Below, piece by piece: positions 1 to 8,770 of a stretch of 64,000 nucleotides of DNA. Within the stretch, counting starts at the first letter, position 1, and the number at the start of each line of letters is the position of its first letter. The notes below the pieces were generated by a model. It was not told where the DNA came from and did not search any database. It was given only the letters and a program-made list of their open reading frames with translations. This DNA is from Hyphomonadaceae bacterium ML37 (GTDB taxonomy: Bacteria > Pseudomonadota > Alphaproteobacteria > Caulobacterales > Maricaulaceae), in NCBI GenBank assembly GCA_027627685.1, contig CP091241.1, positions 558,001 through 622,000 of the forward strand, written 5' to 3'. The translations under genes and the position numbers were made by a program.

Positions 1-661
1 CCGTCCCGATCACCACGGCGTCGGGCGTGCGGGCAAACAGGGCGGTGAAGGCTGCGTCACGCACATTGAGCCCGCCCGCATAGGCCCCGAAGGCCGGCAG
101 CACGAGCCGGGTTCCATCCGTCGCGAAACAGCGCCGGCGCACCGAACGGCCGGTTCCGTTGATGCGCGCACAGGGGTGGAGATGGCCCGCCACCTCGCCC
201 GGCGCGGGCCCCGCCTGCGGTTCATGGCGCAGCACCAGCGAGCCCAGCTGCAGCCCGGCCATACGCTCGCCGCCGAAGCGGGCGGGCGGAACGGGATCGT
301 GATTGCCCTCGATCCAGATCCAGCGCGCGACGGAATTCACAAGCGCTGTGAGGGCTTTGGCGTCACCCTCATGCATCCGTCTGTCCGCGCCCAGATCATG
401 AAAGCTGTCGCCCAGCGCGATGACGCAGGCAGGTTTGAGGCGGGCGATTGCGCCGGCGAGGCGCGTCAGGGTCGCGCGGGTGTCGTAGGGCGGCAGCATC
501 TGGCCACGGGCGGCGAAGGCGCTGCCTTTCTCCAGATGCAGGTCCGCACACAGCAGCGTGTTGCTCGCGAGATCCAGCGCGGCGCCCGACACATCCGGTT
601 GCAGGCGTGCGCCATTGACTGTGATGACCGGCGCCAGGGTCTCTCCGGTGGGCCCGCTCAT
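1..661 (-). CDS. pdeM: Ligase-associated DNA damage response endonuclease PdeM (partial)
   Basis: Metallophosphoesterase-fold nuclease of the ligase-associated DNA repair system. The reading frame starts at the ATG at 661 and runs off the window, so the C-terminus is missing. Visible metallophosphoesterase motifs, in order: CADLHLEKG (near residue 40), ALGDSFHD, WIEGNHDP, and GHLHP near the C-terminal part; these carry the Asp/His/Asn metal ligands. The start overlaps the stop of the upstream exonuclease gene (ATGA at 661-658), so the two are translationally coupled. In related alphaproteobacteria this protein is encoded with an Lhr-like helicase, an ATP-dependent DNA ligase and the beta-CASP exonuclease. 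Identification is by motif and context and is fairly secure. Confidence 0.88.
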   Translation of the reverse strand, partial: MSGPTGETLAPVITVNGARLQPDVSGAALDLASNTLLCADLHLEKGSAFAARGQMLPPYDTRATLTRLAGAIARLKPACVIALGDSFHDLGADRRMHEGDAKALTALVNSVARWIWIEGNHDPVPPARFGGERMAGLQLGSLVLRHEPQAGPAPGEVAGHLHPCARINGTGRSVRRRCFATDGTRLVLPAFGAYAGGLNVRDAAFTALFARTPDAVVIGT

Positions 662-1677
662 TCGCCGTCCTCGTCATAGCCGGCGAGCGAAAGGGGTCTG
701 GCTTCAAGGCCTTGCAGCTGCGCCCAGCGCATCAACGCATCCTCGCGCCCGTGGGTGATCCACACCGCCTCGCGCGCGCATTCTTGAATAGTGGCGGTCA
801 GCTCGTCCCAGTCGGCATGGTCGGAAATGACCAGCGGCAGTTCCGCCCCGCGCTGGCGGGCGCGGGCGCGCACACCCATCCAACCGGATGCAAAGGCGAT
901 TACTGGGTCAGGGAAGCGCCGCGCCCAGGGCGTCTGGAAGGCGGAAGGCGGGGCGAGGATGATCTGGCCAGCAAAATCAGTCTTTTCGCCGCCCTCATCC
1001 TTCACGGTCGCGGGTCTGAGATCACCCAGCTCCACGCCATGATCGCGGTAAAGATCACACAGTGTGGCCAAGGCGCCATGGATGTAGAGCGGGGCGTCAT
1101 ATCCCGCCTCCCGGATCAGGGCGATCACCCGCTGGGCCTTGCCCAGCGCGTAGGCGCCGACCAGATGCGCCCGGCCCGGATTGGCCGCGACGCTGGCCAG
1201 CAGGCGGGCGATCTCGCCCCCATCGTCCGGGTGGCGGAAAACCGGCAAACCGAATGTCGCTTCAGATACATAGATGTGAGAGGGGACCGGCTCGAAACGG
1301 GCGCAGGTGGGGTCGCGGCGGCGCTTGTAATCGCCCGATACCGTGATCACCAGGCCCCGCCATTCCAGCCGCGCCTGGGCGCTGCCCAGCACGTGGCCGG
1401 CGGGATGGAGACTGACCGACACCTCGCCCATGCGCACCGTCTCGCCAAAGGCAAGCGATTGTCTTGTTTCAGTAAATTCAGCGCCATAGCGGGCCGCCAT
1501 GATGGCGAGGGTTTCCGGCGTCGCGGCCACCGCGCCGTGACCGGCGCGGGCGTGGTCGGCATGGCCGTGGGTGATGAGGGCCCGGTCTGAAGGGCGCACC
1601 GGATCAATGAAAAACCCGCCCGGTTCGCACCACAGGCCTTGAGGCGTTTCGCGCAAGAGATCAGCTGGCCGGATCAT
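658..1677 (-). CDS. Ligase-associated DNA damage response exonuclease (MBL/beta-CASP fold)
   Basis: A 339-residue metallo-beta-lactamase-fold nuclease related to mRNA 3'-end processing and SNM1-type enzymes. The metal-binding motif THGHADHA lies at residues 36-43 (H37, H39, D41, H42). Later motifs are HPAGHVLGSAQ near residue 91, SGDYK near 114 and a C-terminal ISDHADWDEL. The length fits the family. It is directly coupled to pdeM through a 4-base overlap. It is transcribed divergently from the penicillin-acylase gene across about 100 bp. The family is thought to process DNA ends during repair with its partner ligase and helicase, neither of which lies between these two genes here. Confidence 0.9.
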   Translation of the reverse strand: MIRPADLLRETPQGLWCEPGGFFIDPVRPSDRALITHGHADHARAGHGAVAATPETLAIMAARYGAEFTETRQSLAFGETVRMGEVSVSLHPAGHVLGSAQARLEWRGLVITVSGDYKRRRDPTCARFEPVPSHIYVSEATFGLPVFRHPDDGGEIARLLASVAANPGRAHLVGAYALGKAQRVIALIREAGYDAPLYIHGALATLCDLYRDHGVELGDLRPATVKDEGGEKTDFAGQIILAPPSAFQTPWARRFPDPVIAFASGWMGVRARARQRGAELPLVISDHADWDELTATIQECAREAVWITHGREDALMRWAQLQGLEARPLSLAGYDEDGE

Positions 1678-1780
1678 GTCATGGCGATATAGCCCGGGCG
1701 CGGCCCGGTCCAGCCGCTTGCGCGCGCCTTATCCGCCGGGCAGGGTGAGGATAGTGAGGGGATAGCGGGGAACAAAATCC

Positions 1781-3952
1781 ATGAATCGGGTGACAAAACT
1801 GGCCGCTGTGGGGTTGTCGGCGGTGCTTGTGGTGACAATCGCCGGCGCTTTTGTGTTCGGGCTGCGCCTGACCCCGCTGGAGCTGCGATCCTTCGACCCG
1901 GATGCGGCGATTTTGGCGGCTGAGGCCTATGATGCCGAGATCACCCGCGATGAGTGGGGCGTGCCCCGGGTGATCGGGGCCACGGGCGCCGACGCCGCGT
2001 TCGCGCTGGCCTTCGCCCATGCCGAGGATGATTTTGGGACGGTGCAGGATGCACTGCGCCAGGCGCTGGGCCGTGAAATGCTGGCCGCCGACGAGAGCGA
2101 GGCGCGCACCGCCTGGCTGGTGCAGGCGCTGGGCGTGCCCGATCTTGTGCGCGCTGAATATGAGACCCAGCTGAGCGTGGAGATGCGCACGGCGCTGGAG
2201 GGCTATGCGGCGGGCCTCAATTACTATGCCGCCCTGCACCCGGACGAGCGCGCGCCCGATTTGTATCCGCTGACCGGGCAGGACGTGGCCGGCCTGTCGG
2301 CTTTTTACAGCCCGATGTTCTACGGGCTCGGCCGGGTGCTGGCTGACCTGATTGCGCCCGAGCGCCCACGCGAGGCGGGGCGGGGTCAGGAGCTGCAGGT
2401 GTTCTGGCTGGAGGAAACTTCCGACAGCGAGCTCGGCTCCAACGCCTTCGCCGTGGCGCCGGCCAGGTCCGATGACGGCGCCACGCGCCTCATCATCAAC
2501 TCCCACCAGCCGGTGGAAGGCCCGGTGGCCTGGTATGAAGCCCATATGATCAGCCGCGACGGGCGGCTGAACTTCGCTGGAGGCACATTTCCCGGCTCGC
2601 CGGTGATGCATGTGGGGTCGAGCCCGGATCTGGGGTATGCGGCGACGGTGAATGCGCCCGACCTGATCGACCTTTATGAGATCACGCTTTCGGATGATGG
2701 TTCGCAATACCGGCTCGACGGCGAGTGGGTGGATCTGGAGACCCGCCCGGCGCGCATGCTGGTGCATCTGTGGGGGCCGTTCGCCTGGCAGGTGACGATG
2801 CCGGTGGAGCGCACCGCCCACGGTCCGGTGATCCGCAATGATCGCGGCGCGTTCGCCCTGCGCCACGCCACCCATGACGATATCCGCTCGGTGGAGCAGG
2901 CCTGGCGCTCCATGCATGCGCGCGATCTGTCCGAGTATCAGACCGTGATGGACATGCTCGCCATGGGCAGCACCAACCGGGTGGTGGCCGACGCCGACGG
3001 CCGCATCGCGCGCTATTACGGCGCCCGCCTGCCGCTCCGGATGGAGGAGGCAGGCCTCGACTGGTCGGGCGTCCTGCCCGGCGACCGGTCAGACCTGATC
3101 TGGAGCGAGTTTGCGCCGGTGAGCGCCCTGCCCAACATGATCGATCCGGCGTCGGGCTATGTGCTGGAGGCCAATCACTCGCCCTTCCGCGTGACGGGCA
3201 CGGATGAGGACCCGGACCCCGCCGCCTTCCCGGCGAGCTTCGGGATCGAGACCCGCATGACCAATCGCGGCCTGCAGGCGGTGGACCTGATGGCGGCGCT
3301 GGAGACGGTGTCGCGCGAGGCGCTGCTGGCGGTGAAGTTTGACGATGCCTACCACCCCGATAGCGAGATGATGGCCCTGCGCGCGCAGTGGCTCGCCATG
3401 GATCATGGCGATGACCCGGCGATGGACGAGGCCGCGCGCGTGCTGGAGGCCTGGGACGGGCGCACCAATATGGAAAACCGCCAGGCGGCGCTGGCCATCA
3501 AGGCCTTCGCCCCCATCACCACCGCGCCGCTGCTGGGAATCGAACCCCCGCCGCTGAGCGAAACGGTTCCGGCCGCCATCGAGCGCCTGATGACGCATTT
3601 CGGCACGCTGGAGCCGGAATGGGGCGCGGTGAACCGGCTGGTGCGCGGCGATGCGAGCCTGCCGGTCTCCGGCGGGCCGGACGTGCTGCGCGCGGTCTAT
3701 CCCGCACCGCAGGATGACGGGACTTACCGCATGGTGGCGGGCGATGGCCTCACCTTCCTGGCCGAATGGCTGCCCGATGGCGAATTCGCCCTGTGGGCCG
3801 TCCACCAGTTCGGCGCCTCCAACCGCCCCGGCCACGTCCACTATGACGACCAGATGGCCATGTTCGCCGCCCACGAATGGCGCAGGGTGCCCATGGGCGA
3901 GGACGAAGTGCGCGCGGCGGCGGTGCAGGTTTACAGGCCGGGGGCGCGGTGA
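1781..3952 (+). CDS. Penicillin acylase family protein (S45, Ntn-hydrolase)
   Basis: A 723-residue precursor of an N-terminal-nucleophile amidase, the family that includes penicillin G acylase, glutaryl acylases and acyl-homoserine-lactone acylases. An N-terminal hydrophobic segment (residues about 7-27) gives export or membrane anchoring. The alpha-chain motif DEWGVPRV is at residues 57-64. The autoprocessing site is ELGSNAFAV with the expected nucleophile Ser220, followed by the beta-chain motifs NSHQPVEGPVAWYEAH and GGTFPGSP. Overall order and length match the family. The substrate cannot be read from sequence: AHL quorum signals, beta-lactams or other amides are all possible. No quorum-sensing genes are adjacent. 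Confidence 0.88.
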   Translation: MNRVTKLAAVGLSAVLVVTIAGAFVFGLRLTPLELRSFDPDAAILAAEAYDAEITRDEWGVPRVIGATGADAAFALAFAHAEDDFGTVQDALRQALGREMLAADESEARTAWLVQALGVPDLVRAEYETQLSVEMRTALEGYAAGLNYYAALHPDERAPDLYPLTGQDVAGLSAFYSPMFYGLGRVLADLIAPERPREAGRGQELQVFWLEETSDSELGSNAFAVAPARSDDGATRLIINSHQPVEGPVAWYEAHMISRDGRLNFAGGTFPGSPVMHVGSSPDLGYAATVNAPDLIDLYEITLSDDGSQYRLDGEWVDLETRPARMLVHLWGPFAWQVTMPVERTAHGPVIRNDRGAFALRHATHDDIRSVEQAWRSMHARDLSEYQTVMDMLAMGSTNRVVADADGRIARYYGARLPLRMEEAGLDWSGVLPGDRSDLIWSEFAPVSALPNMIDPASGYVLEANHSPFRVTGTDEDPDPAAFPASFGIETRMTNRGLQAVDLMAALETVSREALLAVKFDDAYHPDSEMMALRAQWLAMDHGDDPAMDEAARVLEAWDGRTNMENRQAALAIKAFAPITTAPLLGIEPPPLSETVPAAIERLMTHFGTLEPEWGAVNRLVRGDASLPVSGGPDVLRAVYPAPQDDGTYRMVAGDGLTFLAEWLPDGEFALWAVHQFGASNRPGHVHYDDQMAMFAAHEWRRVPMGEDEVRAAAVQVYRPGAR

Positions 3953-3958
3953 GGGGGG

Positions 3959-4315
3959 CTATTCTGAGCCGGACGGGCGCCGGCCTGGAGGACGTTTCAA
4001 CGACACGACATTGTCCGCCACTGTGCGGTCAAGTCTGGCCTCGAGCGATTGCAGGGTGTGGGTGTCGTAGGCGTGCTTGCGATTCTTGATCAGGAGCACA
4101 ATGATCACCCGCTCCTCATACACGTGATAGATCACACGGAAATCGCCGACGCGCAGCCGAAGCAGGCCGTCTTCGCCCTTGAGCTTCTTCGCGCCACGTG
4201 GGCGGGGATCCCTCTGAAGGCGTTCCAGGGCCTGAATCATGCGCGCCTGCGTGGAGCGATCGAGCTGTCTGAGCTCTTTGGCGGCGGCCTTGGCGATGAC
4301 GATCTGGAGCGTCAT
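3959..4315 (-). CDS. RelE/ParE-superfamily toxin
   Basis: A 118-residue protein of the RelE/ParE toxin fold: FRVIYHVYEERVIIVLLIKNRK is the usual core, where an arginine-rich beta sheet would cleave ribosome-bound mRNA (RelE branch) or poison gyrase (ParE branch). The core RGAKKLKGEDGLLRLRVGDFRVIYHV favours RelE. Typical family members end shortly after the YDTH segment (about 85-90 residues). This one has about 30 further residues rich in Leu, Arg and Pro. It lies 23 bp downstream of a Phd/YefM antitoxin on the same strand, the normal order for this type II toxin-antitoxin system. Confidence 0.85.
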   Translation of the reverse strand: MTLQIVIAKAAAKELRQLDRSTQARMIQALERLQRDPRPRGAKKLKGEDGLLRLRVGDFRVIYHVYEERVIIVLLIKNRKHAYDTHTLQSLEARLDRTVADNVVSLKRPPGRRPSGSE

Positions 4316-4338
4316 TCCACCCTCCCAGACATCCGGGC

Positions 4339-4623
4339 CTACTCAAACCCGAGTTCAGCCTTGAGGTCTTCAAGCGTGACGCCGCCATTTTGCTTGTAGT
4401 CGTCCAGCGCCGACTTGGCGTCTTCGATATCCTTGGCCAACTCCACCGCAACCAGATGGTCATAGGACGCGCGCGACAGCAGCACGGCTTCCTGATTGCG
4501 CCGGCGGACGAAGACCGGGCCGTTATGGACGGCCTCGTCCATCAGATTGGCGAACTCGCGCCGCGCTTCGGTGGCGCTGTAAACGGGGCGGCCCTCTTCA
4601 GGGATGACGGCGTTGCGGGTCAT
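4339..4623 (-). CDS. Phd/YefM-type antitoxin
   Basis: A 94-residue antitoxin beginning MTRNAVIPEE. The conserved Phd/YefM core VYSATEARREFANLMDEA is followed by PVFVRRRNQEAVLLSRASYDHL, the DNA-binding fold of the family. An acidic C-terminal tail (DIEDAKSALDDYKQNGG..) would wrap the toxin. An upstream in-frame ATG at 4656 is possible, but the start at 4623 is preceded by GAGG at suitable spacing, and the family normally starts a few residues before the VYSATEAR motif. The protein is expected to neutralise the neighbouring RelE-type toxin and repress the shared promoter, which lies in the AT-rich repeat block just upstream. Confidence 0.87.
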   Translation of the reverse strand: MTRNAVIPEEGRPVYSATEARREFANLMDEAVHNGPVFVRRRNQEAVLLSRASYDHLVAVELAKDIEDAKSALDDYKQNGGVTLEDLKAELGFE

Positions 4624-4640
4624 GGCGGATCCTCGGCCAG

Positions 4641-4710
4641 TGCAAGTCAATTGCACATTCTATGCAAATTACGCAATTTATGCAATTCGTGCAATTGCGG
4701 CGTTGCAAAC
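4641..4710 (-). promoter_or_regulatory. Iteron-like operator of the Phd-RelE operon
   Basis: An AT-rich island between bioB and the antitoxin. Four tandem 9-bp units, TGCAAATTA, CGCAATTTA, TGCAATTCG and TGCAATTGC, fill 4663-4698. An inverted pair CAATTGCAC (4648-4656) and GTGCAATTG (4689-4697) brackets them, with further TTGCA copies at both edges. Position immediately upstream of an autoregulating antitoxin makes a multi-site operator/promoter the simplest reading; binding itself is inferred. Confidence 0.6.
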
Positions 4711-4733
4711 TGGCTGGAACGCGCAGGGCTTAG

Positions 4734-5750
4734 CTACTCCGCCGCCCCCACCCGCGCCCTGCGCGCTGCACCCGCCTCCGCAGCCTCGATCCCCAGATCG
4801 GCCAGCAGGGCTGTGTCCGCGTGGAGGTCCGGGTTGGGCGTGGTGAGGAGCTCCTCGCCGATGAAGATCGACGCGGCGCCGGCCAGGAAGCAGAGCGCCT
4901 GCAGCTCGCGGCTCATGGTTTCGCGCCCTGCGCTGAGGCGCACCACGCTGCGCGGCATGATCAGGCGGGCGGTGGCGATGGCGCGCACGAAATCGAGCCC
5001 GTCCAGCGGCGCGGAGCCCGACAGCGGCGTGCCGGCCACGTCGACCAGGTGATTGACCGGCACACTTTCAGGATGCGGGGTCAGGCGGGCGAGCTCGGTG
5101 AGGAGGCCGATGCGGTCCTCGCGGCCTTCACCCATGCCGATAATGCCGCCGCAGCAGACCTGGATGCCGGCGGCGCGCACGCGCGCCAGCGTATCGATCC
5201 GGTCCTGCCAGGTGCGGGTGGTGATGATGCGCTGGTAGTATTCCGGCGAGGTGTCGAGATTGTGATTGTAGAAATCGAGCCCTGCATCCTTCAGGCGCTC
5301 GGCCTGGCCGTCGGAGAGCATGCCCAGCGTCATGCAGGTCTCCATCCCCAGAGCCTTCACGCGGGTGATCATTTCGGCAATGGCCGGCTCGTCGCGCGGT
5401 TTCAGCTCGCGCCAGGCCGCGCCCATGCAGAAACGGGTGGCGCCGCCCTCCTTGGCTTCGCGGGCGCGGGCCTCGACGGCATCGGGGTCCATCAGTTTCG
5501 AGGCTTTCAGCCCGGTGTCGAAATGGGCGGACTGATTGCAATAGCCGCAATCCTCAGCGCAGCCGCCGGTCTTGATCGAGAGGAGGCGCGATTTCTGAAC
5601 GGCATTGGGCTGATGCACGCGCCGGTGCAGGCTCTGGGCGGCGAAGACGAGATCATTGAACGGGGCGTCGTGGATCGCCTGCACCTCGTCGCGGGTCCAG
5701 TTGTTGCGGGGTTCTGTCAGGGCAGCGATATCGTCTAGAAGATGGGTCAT
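4734..5750 (-). CDS. bioB: Biotin synthase
   Basis: A 338-residue radical-SAM enzyme that inserts sulfur into dethiobiotin, the last step of biotin synthesis. The radical-SAM cluster motif [12 protein letters not shown] (CxxxCxxC) is at about residues 62-73. Family motifs [30 protein letters not shown] and [12 protein letters not shown] follow. Length is typical. No other biotin genes are adjacent, so bioB stands alone here. Its start codon sits 74 bp from the divergent VanZ-like gene. The Ala/Arg-rich C-terminal tail (last 15 residues) is not conserved in the family. Confidence 0.97.
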   Translation of the reverse strand: MTHLLDDIAALTEPRNNWTRDEVQAIHDAPFNDLVFAAQSLHRRVHQPNAVQKSRLLSIKTGGCAEDCGYCNQSAHFDTGLKASKLMDPDAVEARAREAKEGGATRFCMGAAWRELKPRDEPAIAEMITRVKALGMETCMTLGMLSDGQAERLKDAGLDFYNHNLDTSPEYYQRIITTRTWQDRIDTLARVRAAGIQVCCGGIIGMGEGREDRIGLLTELARLTPHPESVPVNHLVDVAGTPLSGSAPLDGLDFVRAIATARLIMPRSVVRLSAGRETMSRELQALCFLAGAASIFIGEELLTTPNPDLHADTALLADLGIEAAEAGAARRARVGAAE

Positions 5751-5823
5751 GACGCCTCGTGATGATCAATCGGTCCCGCACCCTAGGAATCCAGACACCT
5801 GGCGGCAAGCCGCAGGGCGCCTC

Positions 5824-6192
5824 ATGGCGCGGGTGCGGCCGCTGGGGCCGCTGGCGTTCTGGTTCACGGCTGTTGTGGTGCTGGGACTGGCGCTGTGGCC
5901 GGGCCAGGGGGGCGCGCCGCGCCTGTTTGGCTGGGACAAGCTGGAGCACATGAGCGCGTTTGCCACGCTGGCGGTGCTGGGGCGGTTTGCGTTTCCGGCG
6001 CTGGCGCGGGTCTGGCTGGCGCTGGGTCTGACGGGCTTCGGCATCGCCATCGAGCTGTTGCAGGCAATCGAGGCGCTCAACCGCTCGGCCTCGCCCTATG
6101 ATCTGGGCGCCAATGGTGTGGGGATCATCGCCGGCCTCGTCGTGGCGGCGGCCGTGGCGTGGGCCGGCCGGCGTATGGACATCCATCCGTGA
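5824..6192 (+). CDS. VanZ-like family membrane protein
   Basis: About 122 residues from the ATG at 5824, with four predicted hydrophobic segments. The VanZ-family signature is present: WDKLEHMSAFATLAVLG, then GFGIAIELLQ and DLGANGVGI. An in-frame ATG at 5749 would overlap the divergent bioB start codon and add a non-hydrophobic tail, so 5824 is preferred although its ribosome binding site is weak. The reading frame ends inside a GTGA overlap with the next gene, suggesting co-expression. The function of short VanZ proteins outside glycopeptide resistance is unknown. Confidence 0.75.
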   Translation: MARVRPLGPLAFWFTAVVVLGLALWPGQGGAPRLFGWDKLEHMSAFATLAVLGRFAFPALARVWLALGLTGFGIAIELLQAIEALNRSASPYDLGANGVGIIAGLVVAAAVAWAGRRMDIHP

Positions 6193-6980
6193 GCCGCCCG
6201 GCCCACGCGCCCTGGCGCGCCGGACCGCCGCGCTTCACAGTGGGCTTGCGGCCCATCGATCCCGCAAGCTGGCTGTTTCCCGACAGCGAGGCGCATGTGC
6301 TGGAGTGGAAGGCGGGCCTGCTGGCGCGGCCCCAAGAGGTGTGGCGACAGGCGCCGGATGCGGCCCCAGCGGCGGACGAGGCCGCCGCCATGGTGTGCGC
6401 TGAAGCCGGCGCGCCCGCAGGCGATTTGATCGCGGCGGCGCGCCTCGTCAGTGATGATCTGGTGGTGATGACGCGCGGCGATGACGGGCGCTGGCTGACC
6501 GGCGCCATCGTGCTGAGCGCGCCCACATTTTTCAGCGTCGATCACGCCTTCGGGCGCGATCTGACAGCGCTGCACGGCCCGGTGCCAGACGGGCAGGCGC
6601 TGGCGGCGCGCATTGCGCGGGTGTTTGACGCCGTGCGGCCGGGCCAGGTGCTGGGACGCTTCAACTGGACGCTTCAGTGGGGCGATGCGCGTTTCACCCC
6701 GGACGCCGTCCCCTTGCGCGCGGCGGCCGCCGCTGCGCCGGTGAGCCAGGCGTGCGAGCATCTCCATGTGCGCGTGGAGCGCCAGACGATCATCAAATTG
6801 CCCGAGACCGGCGCGGTGCTGTTCACCATTCGGGTGTGTCTTGATCGGGTGGCGTCGCTCAAGCCTGACGAGATCGCCGCGCTGGCTGTGGCTTGGCGGG
6901 GGCTGGGTGCGGAAGGGCGCGCCTACAAGGGCTGGGCGGCGCTGGAGCGCCATGCGCAGGCGGTGTTCGCGGATTTGTAG
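6189..6980 (+). CDS. DUF3445 / heme-dependent oxidative N-demethylase-like protein
   Basis: About 263 residues from a GTG start that overlaps the VanZ-like stop codon (GTGA at 6189-6192). The C-terminal block HLHVRVERQTIIKLPETGAVLFTIR is the signature of the DUF3445 family, whose characterised relatives form the alpha subunit of a heme-dependent oxidative N-demethylase acting on methylated amines. The FNWTLQWGDARF segment also fits. The expected partner subunits are not nearby, so the substrate and even the heme dependence are inferred from family only. A strong hairpin follows the stop. Confidence 0.75.
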   Translation: MSRPAHAPWRAGPPRFTVGLRPIDPASWLFPDSEAHVLEWKAGLLARPQEVWRQAPDAAPAADEAAAMVCAEAGAPAGDLIAAARLVSDDLVVMTRGDDGRWLTGAIVLSAPTFFSVDHAFGRDLTALHGPVPDGQALAARIARVFDAVRPGQVLGRFNWTLQWGDARFTPDAVPLRAAAAAAPVSQACEHLHVRVERQTIIKLPETGAVLFTIRVCLDRVASLKPDEIAALAVAWRGLGAEGRAYKGWAALERHAQAVFADL

Positions 6981-6995
6981 AGCCGCAAAACGACA

Positions 6996-7025
6996 CCGGC
7001 CCGCCAGCATGTGCTGGCGGGCCGG
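6996..7025. terminator. Bidirectional intrinsic terminator
   Basis: A near-perfect GC-rich hairpin, arms 6996-7009 and 7012-7025 (CCGGCCCGCCAGCA and its complement), lies between convergent genes ending at 6980 and 7055. On the minus strand it is followed by TTTT; the plus-strand tail is only weakly T-rich. Confidence 0.7.
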
Positions 7026-7054
7026 GGCTTCAATTCAGGCTGAAGGGGCCGGCG

Positions 7055-8641
7055 TCAGTCGCCGCCGCCACCGCCATCGCCGCCGCCGCCGTCCGGCGCG
7101 TCCGGTGCGTCGGGCTCGGCCTTGGCTTTCGGGGCGGGGCGGTCATCGGCGCCGGACGAAACGGCCGCCGCGTTCAACGGCACGGCGTCGGCGCCGTACC
7201 AGGCCGGCGGGACAATGCCCTTGCGGTCGTAATCATGGGTGTAGCGCAGTACGACGCCGGCCAGCAGCAGGATGGCGATGACGTTCGGGAACAGCATCAT
7301 GGAGTTGGCCACGTCGCCAAACCGCCACAGCCCGTCCACATTGACCACCAGCGTGCCCAGGAAGGCCACGCCCACCCACATGAAGCGGAACGGACGCGCC
7401 GCCCAGTCGCCGACGATATAGGTGGCCGACGTCTCGGCGTAGTAGGACCAGCCGATGATGGTGGTGAACGCGAACAGGCCCTGCGCCGCCAGGATGATCC
7501 AGGCCCCCGCGTAGATGCCTTCCGCGAACGCTGCTGTTGTCACGGCCGAAGCCGACAGGGCGTCGGACTGCCAGGCGAACTCCACGATGGACCCGTCCAG
7601 ATTGGCGTAGCTGCCCGACACGGTCAGGATCACCAGCGCCGTCATGGTGCAGATGATCATGGTGTCGATGAACACGCCCAGCATGGCGATCTCGCCCTGT
7701 TTGACCGGGTTGCTGGTCTGGGCGGCGGCGTGGGCGATCGGGGCGGACCCCTGACCGGCCTCGTTGGAGAACAGGCCGCGCGCCACGCCGGCCCGCACAG
7801 CGGCCATGATCACATAGCCCGCGAACCCGCCCGCCGCCTCGCGGAAGCCGAAGGCCTCGGTGAAGATCAGGGCGAAGGCGCCGGGAATCTCGCTGGCGTG
7901 GGTGGCCAGAATGACCAATCCGACCAGAATGTAGGCGACGGCCATGAAGGGCACGACGCGTCCGGCGACCACGCCGATGGATTTGATGCCGCCCACGATC
8001 ACGACGAAGACCAGGAAGGCCAGAACCGCCCCGACAACCCAGCGCGGCAGGTCGATGCCGAGCGAGAGGCTCGCCTCGAGGGCGGACTGGGTGACGGAGT
8101 TGGCCTGCAGTGCGCCGCCGGTCACGAGGGCCGAGCAGATCGTGCCGATGCAGAAGAAAATGGCGAGCCATTTCCAGTTTTTGCCCAGCCCGTTCTGAAT
8201 GTAGTACATCGGTCCGCCATGGAAGCTGCCATCGGCATGCTTCTCGCGGTAGCGCACGGCCAGCGAGGATTCGGCATAGGCCAGCGCCATGCCGAAGATG
8301 GCCGTCACCCACATCCAGAAAATCGCGCCCGGCCCGCCCAGCGTGATGGCCGTGGCCACGCCCGCCAGATTGCCGGTGCCGACCTGGCCCGAGAGGGCGG
8401 TGGACAGGGCCTGCCAGGGCGTGATCTCGCCCTCGCCGCCGCTCTTGCGGCCGGCCCACAGCTCGGCGAAGGCGGGGATGAGCCGCTTGAGCGGACGCCC
8501 GCCCAGCAGCACCATCATGATCACGCCGGTGCCCAGAAGGGCGATGGTGATGATCCCCACCGGCAGGATGCGTTGTTCGCCCCAGGTGCCGCCCCACAGA
8601 AAGTCACTGAAGATCGTGACGCTGTCGAAGAAATTGTCCAT
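7055..8641 (-). CDS. Alanine/glycine:cation symporter family protein (AGCS)
   Basis: A 528-residue sodium-coupled amino-acid transporter with about 10-11 transmembrane segments. Family blocks are clear: GTGVIMM near the N-terminus, ALSTALSGQVGTGNLAGVATAITLGGPGAIFWMW, GGPMYYIQNGLG, and RAGVARGLFSNEAGQGSAPIAHAAA. The start MDNFFDSVTIF is chosen over an upstream ATG at 8656 because GGGGA precedes it at good spacing and family members start this way. The C-terminus ends in an Asp/Gly-rich tail (GGGGDGGGGGD) that is likely cytoplasmic and unconserved. Substrate is probably alanine or glycine with Na+. Confidence 0.93.
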   Translation of the reverse strand: MDNFFDSVTIFSDFLWGGTWGEQRILPVGIITIALLGTGVIMMVLLGGRPLKRLIPAFAELWAGRKSGGEGEITPWQALSTALSGQVGTGNLAGVATAITLGGPGAIFWMWVTAIFGMALAYAESSLAVRYREKHADGSFHGGPMYYIQNGLGKNWKWLAIFFCIGTICSALVTGGALQANSVTQSALEASLSLGIDLPRWVVGAVLAFLVFVVIVGGIKSIGVVAGRVVPFMAVAYILVGLVILATHASEIPGAFALIFTEAFGFREAAGGFAGYVIMAAVRAGVARGLFSNEAGQGSAPIAHAAAQTSNPVKQGEIAMLGVFIDTMIICTMTALVILTVSGSYANLDGSIVEFAWQSDALSASAVTTAAFAEGIYAGAWIILAAQGLFAFTTIIGWSYYAETSATYIVGDWAARPFRFMWVGVAFLGTLVVNVDGLWRFGDVANSMMLFPNVIAILLLAGVVLRYTHDYDRKGIVPPAWYGADAVPLNAAAVSSGADDRPAPKAKAEPDAPDAPDGGGGDGGGGGD

Positions 8642-8770
8642 TCCAGTTCCCCGCAATTTCCTGATTTATCGAGACCCTAGGCAGACTGAGCCGTGTCGGG
8701 AAGTCCCCGCGTGCAACTGACGGCGTGATTTTCCATCGCGCCTGCCCGCGTGGGCGCCGTGCGCGGGCCG

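Noticed and set aside
5749-5823. Earlier ATG for the VanZ-like gene
   Set aside because: It would overlap the divergent bioB start codon and adds a non-hydrophobic tail not seen in the family.
6893-8680. A 595-codon open frame antisense to the symporter
   Set aside because: It is the mirror of a GC-rich gene, with His/Gly/Asp-rich low-complexity product and no signals.
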